A DNA stretch of 64,000 nt, from assembly GCF_019710575.1 (NCBI RefSeq), contig NZ_JAHWFK010000059.1:49985-113984 (forward strand), in the 5' to 3' direction. Of this stretch, positions 34,479-44,013 are shown piece by piece. Within the stretch, counting starts at the first letter, position 1. Each line of letters starts with the position of its first letter. The DNA comes from Paractinoplanes polyasparticus (GTDB lineage: Bacteria; Actinomycetota; Actinomycetes; Mycobacteriales; Micromonosporaceae). The notes below the pieces were generated by a model, which saw only the letters and a list, made by a program, of their open reading frames with translations, made no database searches and had not been told where the DNA came from. The translations under genes were made by a program, and so were the position numbers.

Positions 34479-35411
34479 TCAGGCGGCGTTGCGGGTGACC
34501 GCATTCCGTACGGCGTCCAGGCCGTCGACCTGCGCGACGATCGCCCGATATCCGAGTTCGGCGACGGCCTTGCCGGTGCGCAGCGTGCAGGTCTGCTCCA
34601 GGAACCAGCGCGCGGGAACAGGAATCACGCGGGCCGCGGTGCCGGCGTCGAGGTCGGGAATCTCGGCGTCGACGCCGTAAATCGCGAAGTTCGCCTCGAG
34701 GAACTCGCGGAGGACCACGCGGTGCTGGTCGGTGATGAAATACGCCTGACCCGGCCGGCCCCGCAGCCATCCCCGGACGAGACCCTCGACCGCGTTGTCG
34801 ACGAAGGTGACGTCGGTGGTGTGCCGGCCGCCCTCGATCCAGGCGAACTCGCCGTTGCGGGCCGCCTGCACGAGGCCCTCGACCAGCGAGCTCTCGGGTC
34901 CCCACACGAACCGCGGCCGGATCGACACGGTGGCGAATCCCGGCGCGTCCGCGGCCAGCACCAAGGCCTCGGCCTCGGCCTTCGTCGCGCAGTACGCGGC
35001 TTCTGAGTCCGGCCGCAGTGGCGCGCTCTCGTCGACGTCGATGAGCGGCTCACCGGCCAGGAGCGCGGATTCGCTGCCGCAGTGCACGAAACGAGCTACG
35101 CCGGCCTGCCGGGCCGCTTGCAGGGCGGCCCGGGTGCCGCCCACCGTGACCAGTTGCTGCCGCTCCCGCTCAGCCGTGATGTCGGTCTCCGCGGCCAGGT
35201 GGAACAGCACCTCGCTGCCCTCGACGCCGGCGCGCCAGGTATCGGGGTCGGTCAGCTCGCCGCGCACCGGCTGGGCGCCCAGCGCGGCCACGACGCCGGC
35301 GGACGCCTCGCTGCGGACCAGAACCTTGACCGCGTGCCCGTCGGCCACCAGGCGTCGGATCAGGCTCCGGCCGATGAAGCCGGAACCGCCGGTGATGAAC
35401 GTCTGTGCCAT
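34479..35411 (-). CDS. NAD-dependent epimerase/dehydratase (extended SDR)
   Basis: A 310-residue extended short-chain dehydrogenase. The Rossmann motif is FITGGSGFIGRSLIRRL (4-20), the active-site YCATKAEAEALVL (about 143-155) has the catalytic Y-x-x-x-K, and LFHLAAETD is typical of NAD-dependent epimerases and dihydroflavonol/3-beta-HSD-like enzymes. It oxidises or epimerises a small-molecule substrate not fixed by sequence. GAGGAG lies before the ATG at 35411. It runs opposite to a LysR gene 108 bp away, which may control it. Confidence 0.88.
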   Translation of the reverse strand: MAQTFITGGSGFIGRSLIRRLVADGHAVKVLVRSEASAGVVAALGAQPVRGELTDPDTWRAGVEGSEVLFHLAAETDITAERERQQLVTVGGTRAALQAARQAGVARFVHCGSESALLAGEPLIDVDESAPLRPDSEAAYCATKAEAEALVLAADAPGFATVSIRPRFVWGPESSLVEGLVQAARNGEFAWIEGGRHTTDVTFVDNAVEGLVRGWLRGRPGQAYFITDQHRVVLREFLEANFAIYGVDAEIPDLDAGTAARVIPVPARWFLEQTCTLRTGKAVAELGYRAIVAQVDGLDAVRNAVTRNAA

Positions 35412-35486
35412 GTCGCTCTCCTCGGTCGTGATGATCTCTGCCTGGTTCCAGCAACGAGTGACCGGCAATGCTTCCCTCAGCAACCT

Positions 35487-35510
35487 TTATGTTCTGGAGG
35501 GTTCCGATAA
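35487..35510. promoter_or_regulatory. Weak LysR-type half-site pair
   Basis: TTAT at 35487-35490 and ATAA at 35507-35510 form a loose inverted pair with a 16-bp gap, 9 bp before the LysR start. LysR regulators often bind their own divergent promoter. The match is short and could be chance. Confidence 0.3.
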
Positions 35511-35519
35511 GATTTCTGA

Positions 35520-36425
35520 ATGGCTTCGTTGCGTGCGCTGGAGTGTCTGGTCGCGGTCGCGGACACCGGATCGATCACCGAGGCGGCGCGGCTGCTGCAC
35601 TCTTCGCAGCCCGCGGTGTCCCAGCAGATCGCCGCCCTGGAGCGCGAGACCCGTACACCCTTGCTGCGCCGGGAATCCCGAGGCGTCTCGCTCACCCCGG
35701 CCGGGCGCTCCGCCGTCGCGGACGCTCGGCGTGCGATCGACGCGGCAGCGTCCGCGGTGCGCTCGGCCCGGGCCGCGGGCGAGGCAAAGGGGGGATCGCT
35801 GCGCCTGGTCTGCGCCCAGAGCCTGACCGTGCCGTTGCTCGCCCCGGTGATCCGCGCCTGGCATCGGCACCATCCGCAGGTGGCGATCGGCATTCGAGAG
35901 GCGGTCACGCCGGACGGCCTGTTCGACTCCGTCGATGGCGAGGATGTCGACGTATGGGTGCTGCCCGGTCCGGCCGACGGCCGTTTCACCGCCACGGTCA
36001 TCGCTGAGGAGGAGATCGTGCTGACGGCCTCGAAGGATCATCGGCTGGCCGGGCGGAGCTCGGTGGAACTGCCCGGGCTCGACGGTGAGGATCTGGTGCA
36101 CTTCGCGCCGGAGAACGGCTTGAGCAGGTGGCTCGACCGGTCGCTCAGCGTCGCCGGTCTTCGCCTCAAGCCGGTGCTGAGAACGTCGGTCACCTCCGCG
36201 GCGCCGCAGCTCGCGGCGGCCGGCCTCGGCATCGCGATCAGTCCGGTCAGTGCTGTCAGCGCGGGCTTCCCGGGTGTGGTCCGCTCCTTCTCGCCCCGGT
36301 GGACCCGCCAGTTGGTCGCGGTGACGCCGGGGGAGCCCGATCCGCTCGCTGCCCGCTTCATCGCCGATCTGCGTACCCGCGGTGTGCGGGTGCCCCGGGA
36401 TGTGAAGAACCAGCTCGTGGAGTAG
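35520..36425 (+). CDS. LysR-type transcriptional regulator
   Basis: A 301-residue LysR-type regulator. The winged HTH is LRALECLVAVADTGSITEAARLLHSSQPAVSQQIAALERETRTPLLRRESRGVSLTPAG (5-63). The periplasmic-binding-like effector domain (about 95-290) includes VCAQSLTVPLLAPVIRAWHRHHPQ and AAPQLAAAGLGIAISPV. It lies head-to-head with the epimerase-family gene, whose substrate or product is a candidate effector. The effector is not known. Confidence 0.9.
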   Translation: MASLRALECLVAVADTGSITEAARLLHSSQPAVSQQIAALERETRTPLLRRESRGVSLTPAGRSAVADARRAIDAAASAVRSARAAGEAKGGSLRLVCAQSLTVPLLAPVIRAWHRHHPQVAIGIREAVTPDGLFDSVDGEDVDVWVLPGPADGRFTATVIAEEEIVLTASKDHRLAGRSSVELPGLDGEDLVHFAPENGLSRWLDRSLSVAGLRLKPVLRTSVTSAAPQLAAAGLGIAISPVSAVSAGFPGVVRSFSPRWTRQLVAVTPGEPDPLAARFIADLRTRGVRVPRDVKNQLVE

Positions 36426-36534
36426 TTGTTGCGGCGCGGCCTGCGGGTGGACCACGAGAAGCGTGGCCGCGCCGCGAACCGGTTCGACAGTCGGTTCGCG
36501 GACCGGAGGACACGCGTCGAGCGGACGCCGGTCG

Positions 36535-36620
36535 GTGAGCACGGAGACCAAACAGCGGATCCAAGCCGTGATCGACGAGGTCAGCTACCCGTCGGACGCC
36601 ACCGAGAACGCCCTACAGGC
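36535..36620 (+). pseudogene. Fragment resembling the N-terminus of a LacI-type regulator
   Basis: VSTETKQRIQAVIDEVSYPSDATENAL, read from a GTG at 36535, resembles the end of a LacI HTH and hinge-helix region (typically VSEETRERVLAAIEELGYRPN-A-R-SL). Nothing recognisable as the rest of a LacI gene follows, and the preceding recognition helix is degraded. It may be a decayed relic beside the LysR gene. Low confidence because it is only about 28 codons. Confidence 0.4.
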
Positions 36621-36697
36621 GCCAACATCACCGCGGCCGGCTACCGCTGAGCATCCCGGAGCACTCCCGAGAGGACTGGCTGTTCGGGGTGACTCGA

Positions 36698-38680
36698 TCA
36701 TGGCGCCGTGTCGGTCTGTGCGGCGGCGTGCTGTGGCCGGCGGCCGTTCCGTACTGCCATCCCGACGAGCCGGGAGGCGTCCGACCGTCTCACCGAGGCG
36801 ACCTCGGGCGCCGTCTCGTCGGCCGGGACGGCCAGCGCCGCGGGAAGGGTCATCATCGCGCGGATGCCGCCATCGACGGTGGGAGCGAGGGTCACCCGGA
36901 TCCCCTGCTGGGCGGCCAGGGTCGCCACCACGAACAGGCCGAGCCGGGCGCTGTCGGCGGGGTCGAACTCCCGCGGCTGCGCCAGTCTCCGGTTCGTCTC
37001 CTCGATCGCGGCGGGCGACATCCCGATCCCGTGGTCCTCGATCTCTATCACTGTCCCGTCCGGGCCCCGCCGAGCCGACAAGCTCACCGACGTATCCGGT
37101 GCGGAGAAGGCGGTCGCGTTCTCCAGCAGCTCACCGATCAGATGGCCGAGGTCGTTGACAGCGTGCCCGGGTACTTCGGCGTCCACGATCGGGCCGGTCG
37201 CGATCCGCTCGGAGTGCTCCATCTCGCCGGCCACCCGAGCGACGAGTCCGGCGAGCGACTCGGCGCCGAGCCCGCGCCGGCTCCGCGCGGAGCCGGACAG
37301 GATCACCAGATGCTCGGCGTGACGGCGCATCCGGATGGCCAACTGGTACGCGCGGGCGTCGCCCTGATTCACCGGGCCGAGGGCCTCGATCTGCCGATCC
37401 AGCAGCGCCTGATTGCGCCGGGCGACGTTGACCAGAACCTTGTTCATGTCGTACCGCACGGCCGCTTCCCCGGCCGCCGACTCGACCGCGCTGAGGTGCA
37501 CGTCGGTCAATGCCGCGCCGACCTCCGCTATCTCGTCGTCACCCAGGCGCAGGCGTAGGGCTTCACTGTCGACGTCGATGCGCTCGCCGGCCCGCAACCG
37601 GCGGACCAGCTCCGGCAGCCGCCGGCGGGCGAGCTCGGTGGCCGCCGTCCGGAGCAGGAACAGCCGCCGTACGACCGAGCCGCTGATGCGCGCGGCGATC
37701 ACCAGCGACACCACGATGGCGATCAGGCCGAGCAGGCCGGAGACGCCGAAACGAATCAGGATCCGATCACGGGCGTCCCTGGCGAACTCGACGGCGTGGT
37801 CGTAGCCGTCCGCCATGAAGGTGAACAGCTGGTCTGTGGCCGGGGTCGAAGTCGCCTTCCAGACCTCCCTGGTGATCGCCACCGGTCCGCCGGAACGTCC
37901 CGTCCCGATGATCTGGTCCTCGGTCGTTCGCAGCGCCGCGAAGGCCGGGCCGCTCAATATGCTTTTGAACCGCGCCTGATCCGGCGCCGGCAGGGTCGAA
38001 CCGGCGGTAGGGATCTGGAAACGCAACGCACCGACGATCTGGAGGAACTGCAGATATTCCCCGCTGCCGAAGCGACCCGCCGCGGTGGCGCCGCTCAGCA
38101 GCGCGTCCTCCTGATAGAGCAGCTCCCCGGCCCGGCGCATGGCGACCATGGTGCGCATGACCCGTTCCACCAGCGGGTCGCTCGAGGCCGCGGCCGCGTT
38201 GGAAACACTGAACGCGTAGCCGATGATGCTGGTGTAGCCGCTGAGGACCGAGATCGGGGTGGCATCCCGGGCGTCGACCCGGGCCCGCATCAGGGTCAAG
38301 GATTTGAGGCTGGTGGCCATGTCCGCGAACCGCGCCCGGGTGATCTCGCCGGAGAATCCGCTCCCGCCGTAACGACGGGAAAGCTCCTGGAATTGCGCTA
38401 TTGCCGCATCGGTCGTCACTCTTCGGGTACGCAGAGCGTCGGCGTCGCCGCCGGACGTGGCCAGGAACTCCACCGACTGGGTGCGCTCACGCTGCAGGGC
38501 GGCCACCATCCGGTCGCACGGCAGGCTCACGTTGTCCCGCGTGTTGTACGTGTCGCGCAACGCGGTCGCGTCGGCGAACGAAGCCTTCACGTCGACCACC
38601 CAGAGACCGGTCAGCGCGACCACCGGCAGCAGCAGAGCGAAGACGATCTTCGTGCGAATGGATCTCGGTGTTCTTCGCAT
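36698..38680 (-). CDS. Nitrate/nitrite-sensor-type kinase, CvnA-like, without conservon partners
   Basis: A 660-residue membrane sensor. An N-terminal transmembrane helix (KIVFALLLPVVALTGLWVVDV, about 12-32) is followed by a ~290-residue outer helical NIT-type sensing domain (CDRMVAALQRERTQSVEFLATSGG, LLYQEDALLSG). A second transmembrane helix near 318-338 and a HAMP-like region follow, then DMNKVLVNVARRNQALLDRQIEAL. The GHKL ATPase has N box DLGHLIGELLENATAFSAPD, IEIEDHGIGM and ARLGLFVV. It resembles the conservon sensor CvnA, but no roadblock, DUF742 or GTPase gene is beside it. The histidine typical of a kinase is not evident. Confidence 0.85.
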   Translation of the reverse strand: MRRTPRSIRTKIVFALLLPVVALTGLWVVDVKASFADATALRDTYNTRDNVSLPCDRMVAALQRERTQSVEFLATSGGDADALRTRRVTTDAAIAQFQELSRRYGGSGFSGEITRARFADMATSLKSLTLMRARVDARDATPISVLSGYTSIIGYAFSVSNAAAASSDPLVERVMRTMVAMRRAGELLYQEDALLSGATAAGRFGSGEYLQFLQIVGALRFQIPTAGSTLPAPDQARFKSILSGPAFAALRTTEDQIIGTGRSGGPVAITREVWKATSTPATDQLFTFMADGYDHAVEFARDARDRILIRFGVSGLLGLIAIVVSLVIAARISGSVVRRLFLLRTAATELARRRLPELVRRLRAGERIDVDSEALRLRLGDDEIAEVGAALTDVHLSAVESAAGEAAVRYDMNKVLVNVARRNQALLDRQIEALGPVNQGDARAYQLAIRMRRHAEHLVILSGSARSRRGLGAESLAGLVARVAGEMEHSERIATGPIVDAEVPGHAVNDLGHLIGELLENATAFSAPDTSVSLSARRGPDGTVIEIEDHGIGMSPAAIEETNRRLAQPREFDPADSARLGLFVVATLAAQQGIRVTLAPTVDGGIRAMMTLPAALAVPADETAPEVASVRRSDASRLVGMAVRNGRRPQHAAAQTDTAP

Positions 38681-38834
38681 GCGACCTCAATCGGGCAGAT
38701 GGCGTGGCGGGTCCTCAGGGCCGGACGGGGGGCCAGCCGAGATCCGAAGTGGAGTACGGCGTTCCGTCCTGTCCGGTTCGCTTCAGCCGCCTCTTCCCAC
38801 TTTCCGAGAACCGAGATGCGTTCGTGTTCGCTGT

Positions 38835-41800
38835 TCAGCGGGGGACGTGGAGACCAAGGGGCCGCCACTGGCGTTCGATGGTGACGGTCGTGCCCGTGGA
38901 CGTCGGGACTACGCGGACGTCGCCGTACGCGCTCATCAGCGTGGCGCCGCGTCCGCGGTCGCGGGCCGCCGGCCGGGCCCGCCACCCGCCGAAGTCGCGG
39001 ACCACGATCCGTACGGCGCCATCGAGGATCCGCATCTGGACCTCCACCTCGGGCCGGGTCGGCCGCTGGGCGTGCTCGACCGCGTTGTTGACCGCCTCGC
39101 TCGCTGCCGTCTGCAGGTCGTACAGCAGATCTGTGTCGATGTCGAAGTCGCCGAGCGTGGTGCGCAGGTCGCGGCGCATCGCGCCCGCCGCCGACGGCTC
39201 CAGCGGGTAGACCCACGTGACATCCAGGTCCGGCACGTCGTTCTCCACCCCGGGCTCGGGCTCCCGGGTCCGGCGTAGCACGACCGCCGCGATGTCGTCG
39301 TGCTGTGGCTGCGGGACGCCGGCCAGCACTGAGTCGAGGACCGCGGTGGTGGACGCGTCGGCCGCGTAAGCCTCGTGACTGATCCGCTGCAACCGGTCGA
39401 GTCCGATGTCGATCGAGCTCGGCGCGTTCTCGACCAGGCCGTCGGTGTACAGCAGCAGTTGGCTGCCGGGAGGCAGAAAACCCTCGTTCTGCCGGTACGA
39501 CGCCCTTCGCAGGCCAAGCGGCGGCCCGACGGTTCCGCGCAGCAGGTCGGTGTCGGACGACGGGGCGGAGAACACCGGGGTGGGATGGCCGGCGCTGCAC
39601 CACGCGAAGTCGCCCGTGCCGGGGTGCACCCGCAGAACGAACAGTGTTGCCAGCAGCGGCGTGCCGAGGCGGTTGAGCAGCGCGGCCACCCGGGTGATGA
39701 TCGCTGCGGGGGATGAGTCCTCGACCGCGTACGCGCGGACCGCGTTGCGCACCTGGCCGGTCATCACCGCCGCGCCCAGCCCGTGCCCGGCCACGTCACC
39801 GATGCTGATCACGGCGTCGCCGTCGGGCAGCACCACGACGTCGTACCAGTCGCCGCCGACCCGCCCGGCGGCCGGCCGGTGGACGGCCTGCAGCTCCCAG
39901 CCGTCCAGCGTGGGCAGGTTGTCCGGCAGGGTGCTCTGCTGCAGGGTCAGCACCAACTGCCTGTCCTGGTCCAGTTGCCACCCGGCCTGCGCCAGCGAGG
40001 CGAGCATGTTCGTCATCGGACCGAGCAGGCCCCGTTCCTGGTCGCTGAGCCGGCGCGTCGCGTCGACCAGGACGGTGAGGGTGCCGATCGGCTCGCCGCC
40101 GCGGCCGAGGATCGCCGCCCGTACGCTCCCGGCGGTGTCGGCCGACGTGCCGTCGAGGCCCGAGGTGAACCGCAGCTCGGGCCGGCTGTCGCTGTCGGCG
40201 ACCACGACCTCGGCCGCGATGCCGTCGAGCAGGGCCCGGGCCTGTTCGGTGACGGTCTGGAAGGCCTCCTCCAGGGCGCGGCCGGAGGTGATCACCGCGG
40301 CCGTGTCGGCCAACGCGGACAGCTGCCGGGTGTGCATGGCGCGGACCCGGGCCAGCCGCAGCGTGTTGCGGACCCGTGCGATCAGCTCCGCCGCGGTGAA
40401 GGGCTTGACCACGTAGTCGTCGGCTCCGGCCTCCATGCCTTCCACGCCGGACCCGTCGCCGGCCCGGGCGGACAACATGATCACTGGCAGCGCCCGGGTC
40501 GCCTCGTCGCCGCGCAACGCTCGGACCAGGGCGAATCCGTTCAGGCGGGGCATCATCACGTCGGTCAGCAGCAGGTCGGGCGGGTTTCGGTGGATCGCCT
40601 CCAGCGCCGCCTGCCCGTCCGGCGCCGGCTCGACGTGCCAGCCCTCACGGGTCAGCAGCCGCATCAGATATGCGCGCATGTCGCTGTTGTCGTCCGCGAC
40701 GAGGATCCGGGCGCCGTCCGCCGCCGGCGCCGGGGCCGGCTCGGCCGGGTCGACGGCATCGTCGAGCCAGCCGACCGCCTCGCGGGCGGCCGTCTGCGCG
40801 GTGAACATGTCCGGCAGCGGTTCGGCCGCAGCGGCCTCGATCAGCGGCACGGTGACCGTGAACGTGGTGCCGGCGCCGGGGGCGCTGTCCACCGTCACGT
40901 CTCCGCCCTGCACTCGGACCAGCTCGCGGACCAGGGCCAGCCCGATCCCGCTGCCTTCGTGACTGCGGGACCGCACACCGCGTACGCGGTGAAAACGGTC
41001 GAACAACTGGGGCAGGTCCTCCGCGGCGATGCCGATCCCGGTGTCCGAGACCCGCAGCCGCACCGTCCCGGCGTCGGCGTCCAGCCGCACCTGAATTTCG
41101 CCGACGAAGGTGAACTTGAGCGCGTTCGACAGCAGGTTGCTGACGATCTTCTCCCAGTTCAGCGGGTCCACAGCCGCGGTCACCGGCAGCGGCGGGCAGT
41201 CCACCACCAGGCGGAGGCCCGCGCGCTCGATCGCCGCGCGGAAGACACCGGCCAGCTCGGTGGTGTAGCGGGCCAGGTCGACCGGTCGCGGCCGGTGGCC
41301 GGACCGCCCGGACTCCAGGCTCGAGAAGGTCAGCAGATTGTTGACCAGCGAGTGCAGCCGGTCGGCGCTGCGCTGGGCAAGCTCGACCCGGTCCCGCTGG
41401 GCCGGCCCGAGCGGTTCGCCGGTGTCGGCGAGGGCGTCGGCCAGCGGGCCCATCATCAGAGTCAGCGGCGTACGGAACTCGTGGCTGACATTGGTGAAGA
41501 AGTCGGTCTTGACCCGGTCCAGCTCGGCCAGCGCCGCCGCCCGGTCGCGTTCCTCCTGGTAGGCCTGTGCGTTGCGCACGGCGACCGCGACCTGCTGGGC
41601 GAGCAGCTGGAAGAAGGAGCGGTACGTCTCGTCCAGGCCGCGGCTGGGACTGACCCCGACCAGCAGCACACCGAGCGGCTGGAACCGCTCCGCGGACGGG
41701 AGCGGGAGGGCGACCGCAATGCGCACGGGGTCATCCCAGGCGCCGCCGGTCACGGTGAGCCGGTCCTCGACGTCCTCGATGTCCAGGGCTCCGCCCGCGG

Positions 41801-42518
41801 CGGCGTGCAGGCGCCAGCCGTCGTCGGACGGGTGCACCAGCGGCGGCAGCACCGCGTCGACGCCGTCGACCCCGACGGCTGCGGCGCGCCGCAGGAACAC
41901 GCCGTCGCGCAGGTAGATCGCCGCGAACGGCACGTCTGTACGATGCTCGCCGATCACCGCGGAGAGCTGGGCACAGACCTGGTCGACGTCAGCCGCACGC
42001 CCGCCGGCCGGCACTGTGAGCTCACGCAGCAGGCGGAGCCGTCGCTCACCGACCACTTGCTCGGTGACCTCGCTGCACACGGTGAGAATGCCCTTGGTGG
42101 TGCCGTCGTCGTCGCGGGCCGGCGCGTGCGAGACGCTGAAGTAGGCCTCCTCGCGGTAACCGGATCGGTTCAGCGCCAGCTGCAGCGCCGGCACCCAGCT
42201 GGCAACGCCGGTCGTCCTGGCCTCGACGATCAATGGCTCCAGCACGTCCCAGCCCTCGGCGAGGGTGACCCGGACGTCACCACCGAGCGCGTCCGGGTGC
42301 CGGTCGCCGATCAACGCGGAGTAGGCGTCGTTGTAGAGCTGGGTGTAGTTCGGCCCCCACAACAGCAACATCGGGTAGCGGGAGGACAGCACAGTTCGAA
42401 CTACCGCCCGCAGGCTCTGCGACCAGTTCTCCACCGGGCCGACGTCGGTTGCGGACCAGTCGAGCCCGCCCATCAACCGTCCCGCTGCCCCACCGTCGGC
42501 GAAAAGGTCGTCTGTCAC
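38835..42518 (-). CDS. Giant hybrid signalling protein: PAS, GAF, histidine kinase, receiver, GAF-like, PP2C/SpoIIE and anti-sigma-kinase-like domains
   Basis: A 1227-residue soluble protein. PAS-like domain 15-155; GAF about 165-320; HisKA with NVSHEFRTPL (His346); HATPase about 455-560 (NLLSNALKFT, DTGIGIAAEDL, GSGIGLAL). The receiver is about 604-725 with phospho-acceptor Asp653 in LLTDVMMP. A second GAF-like region is about 730-845. The PP2C/SpoIIE phosphatase is about 850-1085 (GGDWYD at 888-893, GDVAGHG at 907-913). Last is an RsbW-like HATPase about 1105-1218 (EAVNNAVEHA). It contains both kinase and phosphatase activity typical of anti-sigma switching, in one chain. The GTG start follows the usual family N-terminus (GGLDWSATDVGP); the exact start is moderately sure. 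Confidence 0.88.
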   Translation of the reverse strand: MTDDLFADGGAAGRLMGGLDWSATDVGPVENWSQSLRAVVRTVLSSRYPMLLLWGPNYTQLYNDAYSALIGDRHPDALGGDVRVTLAEGWDVLEPLIVEARTTGVASWVPALQLALNRSGYREEAYFSVSHAPARDDDGTTKGILTVCSEVTEQVVGERRLRLLRELTVPAGGRAADVDQVCAQLSAVIGEHRTDVPFAAIYLRDGVFLRRAAAVGVDGVDAVLPPLVHPSDDGWRLHAAAGGALDIEDVEDRLTVTGGAWDDPVRIAVALPLPSAERFQPLGVLLVGVSPSRGLDETYRSFFQLLAQQVAVAVRNAQAYQEERDRAAALAELDRVKTDFFTNVSHEFRTPLTLMMGPLADALADTGEPLGPAQRDRVELAQRSADRLHSLVNNLLTFSSLESGRSGHRPRPVDLARYTTELAGVFRAAIERAGLRLVVDCPPLPVTAAVDPLNWEKIVSNLLSNALKFTFVGEIQVRLDADAGTVRLRVSDTGIGIAAEDLPQLFDRFHRVRGVRSRSHEGSGIGLALVRELVRVQGGDVTVDSAPGAGTTFTVTVPLIEAAAAEPLPDMFTAQTAAREAVGWLDDAVDPAEPAPAPAADGARILVADDNSDMRAYLMRLLTREGWHVEPAPDGQAALEAIHRNPPDLLLTDVMMPRLNGFALVRALRGDEATRALPVIMLSARAGDGSGVEGMEAGADDYVVKPFTAAELIARVRNTLRLARVRAMHTRQLSALADTAAVITSGRALEEAFQTVTEQARALLDGIAAEVVVADSDSRPELRFTSGLDGTSADTAGSVRAAILGRGGEPIGTLTVLVDATRRLSDQERGLLGPMTNMLASLAQAGWQLDQDRQLVLTLQQSTLPDNLPTLDGWELQAVHRPAAGRVGGDWYDVVVLPDGDAVISIGDVAGHGLGAAVMTGQVRNAVRAYAVEDSSPAAIITRVAALLNRLGTPLLATLFVLRVHPGTGDFAWCSAGHPTPVFSAPSSDTDLLRGTVGPPLGLRRASYRQNEGFLPPGSQLLLYTDGLVENAPSSIDIGLDRLQRISHEAYAADASTTAVLDSVLAGVPQPQHDDIAAVVLRRTREPEPGVENDVPDLDVTWVYPLEPSAAGAMRRDLRTTLGDFDIDTDLLYDLQTAASEAVNNAVEHAQRPTRPEVEVQMRILDGAVRIVVRDFGGWRARPAARDRGRGATLMSAYGDVRVVPTSTGTTVTIERQWRPLGLHVPR

Positions 42519-42751
42519 GAGGCCACGCTACCCACGGCATGCCGTGGTCATTCCTGCCGGTCGGCATCCGGCCTGCTCGTATTGCCGTGGGCGGCGCGAG
42601 CGTCTTCACAGGGCCCAGGAGGATCGTGCGGACGCGGCGACACTCCGCCGAAGCATGCGGGACCCGGGCCAGCAGCGTGATTTTGCGCCGGTGACCTTGC
42701 GCGCGAGCGCCCACAGGGCACTCTTGACCGGGCGATCTGAAAGGTAACTGG

Positions 42752-43993
42752 GTGAACACTCTGCAAGCGTTGCGGCAACTGCTGCGTCAGTCCCATCATG
42801 CCCGGCCGGAGGACCTCCCGGAGATGGCTATGCGCGCTGCGGACGTGATCGGCGCCGAGGCCATGATCATGTACGTGGTCGACCATCAGCAGCGCGAGCT
42901 GCTGCCGCTGCTCGGGGGGTCGGCGCCACACCGCGACCCGATCGCCGTCGACGGCACTCTCGGCGGTCGCGCCTACGCCCTGGTGACCCCCTTCGCGACT
43001 CAGGGCGACAGCCAGGGCGAGCGGCTGTGGTTGCCGATGGTCAACGGCAGCGAACGGATGGGCGTGCTCGAGGTCGTCGCGCCGGCTTCGCTGCAGGACG
43101 AGGCTGTCGACGAATGTGTCTCGGTGGCGTCGCTGCTGGCTGAGCTGCTGGTCACCCGCAACCTCTACAGCGACACCATCGAGCAGGTGCGCCGCCTCGA
43201 ACCCATGCGGTTGGCGGCCGAGATGCTGCGGGCGCAGCTGCCGCCGTTGTCGTTCTCCACCGGCCACCTGATGATCAGCGGCATCCTGGAGCCCTGCTAC
43301 GACGTGGGCGGCGACGCCTTCGACTACGCCGTCAACGGCGAAACCGCCCACCTCGCGTTGTTCGACGCCGCCGGGCACGGCTCGGCGGGCGGGATGCGTG
43401 CGGTCATGCTGGCCTCACTGGCGCTGGCGTCCTACCGCAACGCCCGCCGCGCCCGGATGGGTCTCATCGACACCTACCACTACATCGACTCGGCGGTCCG
43501 CACCCACGACCGGTACGGCCTGATCACGGCGGTGCTGGCCGAGATCGACCAGCAGACCGGGGTCCTGCGGGTCATCTCCGCGGGTCACCCCAGCGGGATG
43601 GTCATCCGTCAAGGACGGGTGGCCAAGGTGCTGCCCACCCCTACCGCCCTGCCGGTAACCCTCGGTGACAAGCGGCCACCGGTCGTGGTGGAAGAGGCCC
43701 TCGAGCCGGGGGACCGGCTCCTGCTCTACACCGACGGCATCATCGAGGCCCGCTCGGCGCAGGGCGAGCAGTTCGGCACCGACCGGCTCATCGACTTCGC
43801 CCTCAAAGCCGCCGCCGACCAGCTGCCGGCCCCGGAATCCGCCCGGCGGCTGGTCCACGCGATCCTGCGCTATCAGGACGACCGGCTGCAGGACGACGCC
43901 ACCATCCTGCTCGCCGACTGGCGCAGCCCGGCCCCGCCGCACTCGGACCTCGAGCTGATCACACCGCCCGCCGCTCACCTGCTCGAGCCCTGA
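42752..43993 (+). CDS. GAF-PP2C (SpoIIE-type) phosphatase
   Basis: A 413-residue phosphatase. A GAF-like N-terminal half (about 15-140, VIGAEAMIMYVVDHQQRELLPLLGG) is followed by a SpoIIE/PP2C domain (about 165-385): GGDAFDYAV, FDAAGHGSAGGMRAVML, ISAGHPSGMVIR, YTDGIIEARSAQGEQFG, and DDATILLADW carry the conserved metal-binding aspartates and motifs. Such enzymes dephosphorylate anti-anti-sigma proteins. It is divergent from the hybrid kinase and could share a stress-response pathway with it (inference). AAGG lies 8 nt before the GTG at 42752. Confidence 0.9.
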   Translation: MNTLQALRQLLRQSHHARPEDLPEMAMRAADVIGAEAMIMYVVDHQQRELLPLLGGSAPHRDPIAVDGTLGGRAYALVTPFATQGDSQGERLWLPMVNGSERMGVLEVVAPASLQDEAVDECVSVASLLAELLVTRNLYSDTIEQVRRLEPMRLAAEMLRAQLPPLSFSTGHLMISGILEPCYDVGGDAFDYAVNGETAHLALFDAAGHGSAGGMRAVMLASLALASYRNARRARMGLIDTYHYIDSAVRTHDRYGLITAVLAEIDQQTGVLRVISAGHPSGMVIRQGRVAKVLPTPTALPVTLGDKRPPVVVEEALEPGDRLLLYTDGIIEARSAQGEQFGTDRLIDFALKAAADQLPAPESARRLVHAILRYQDDRLQDDATILLADWRSPAPPHSDLELITPPAAHLLEP

Positions 43994-44013
43994 CGACGCT
44001 CCGAAAGGTCGCA

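Noticed and set aside
36463..37158. A 231-aa plus-strand frame containing the LacI-like peptide
   Set aside because: Only its first ~55 residues resemble LacI; the rest is antisense to the NIT kinase.
39783..42680. A 965-aa plus-strand open frame opposite the hybrid kinase
   Set aside because: It is a GC-rich shadow of the kinase gene, without motifs.
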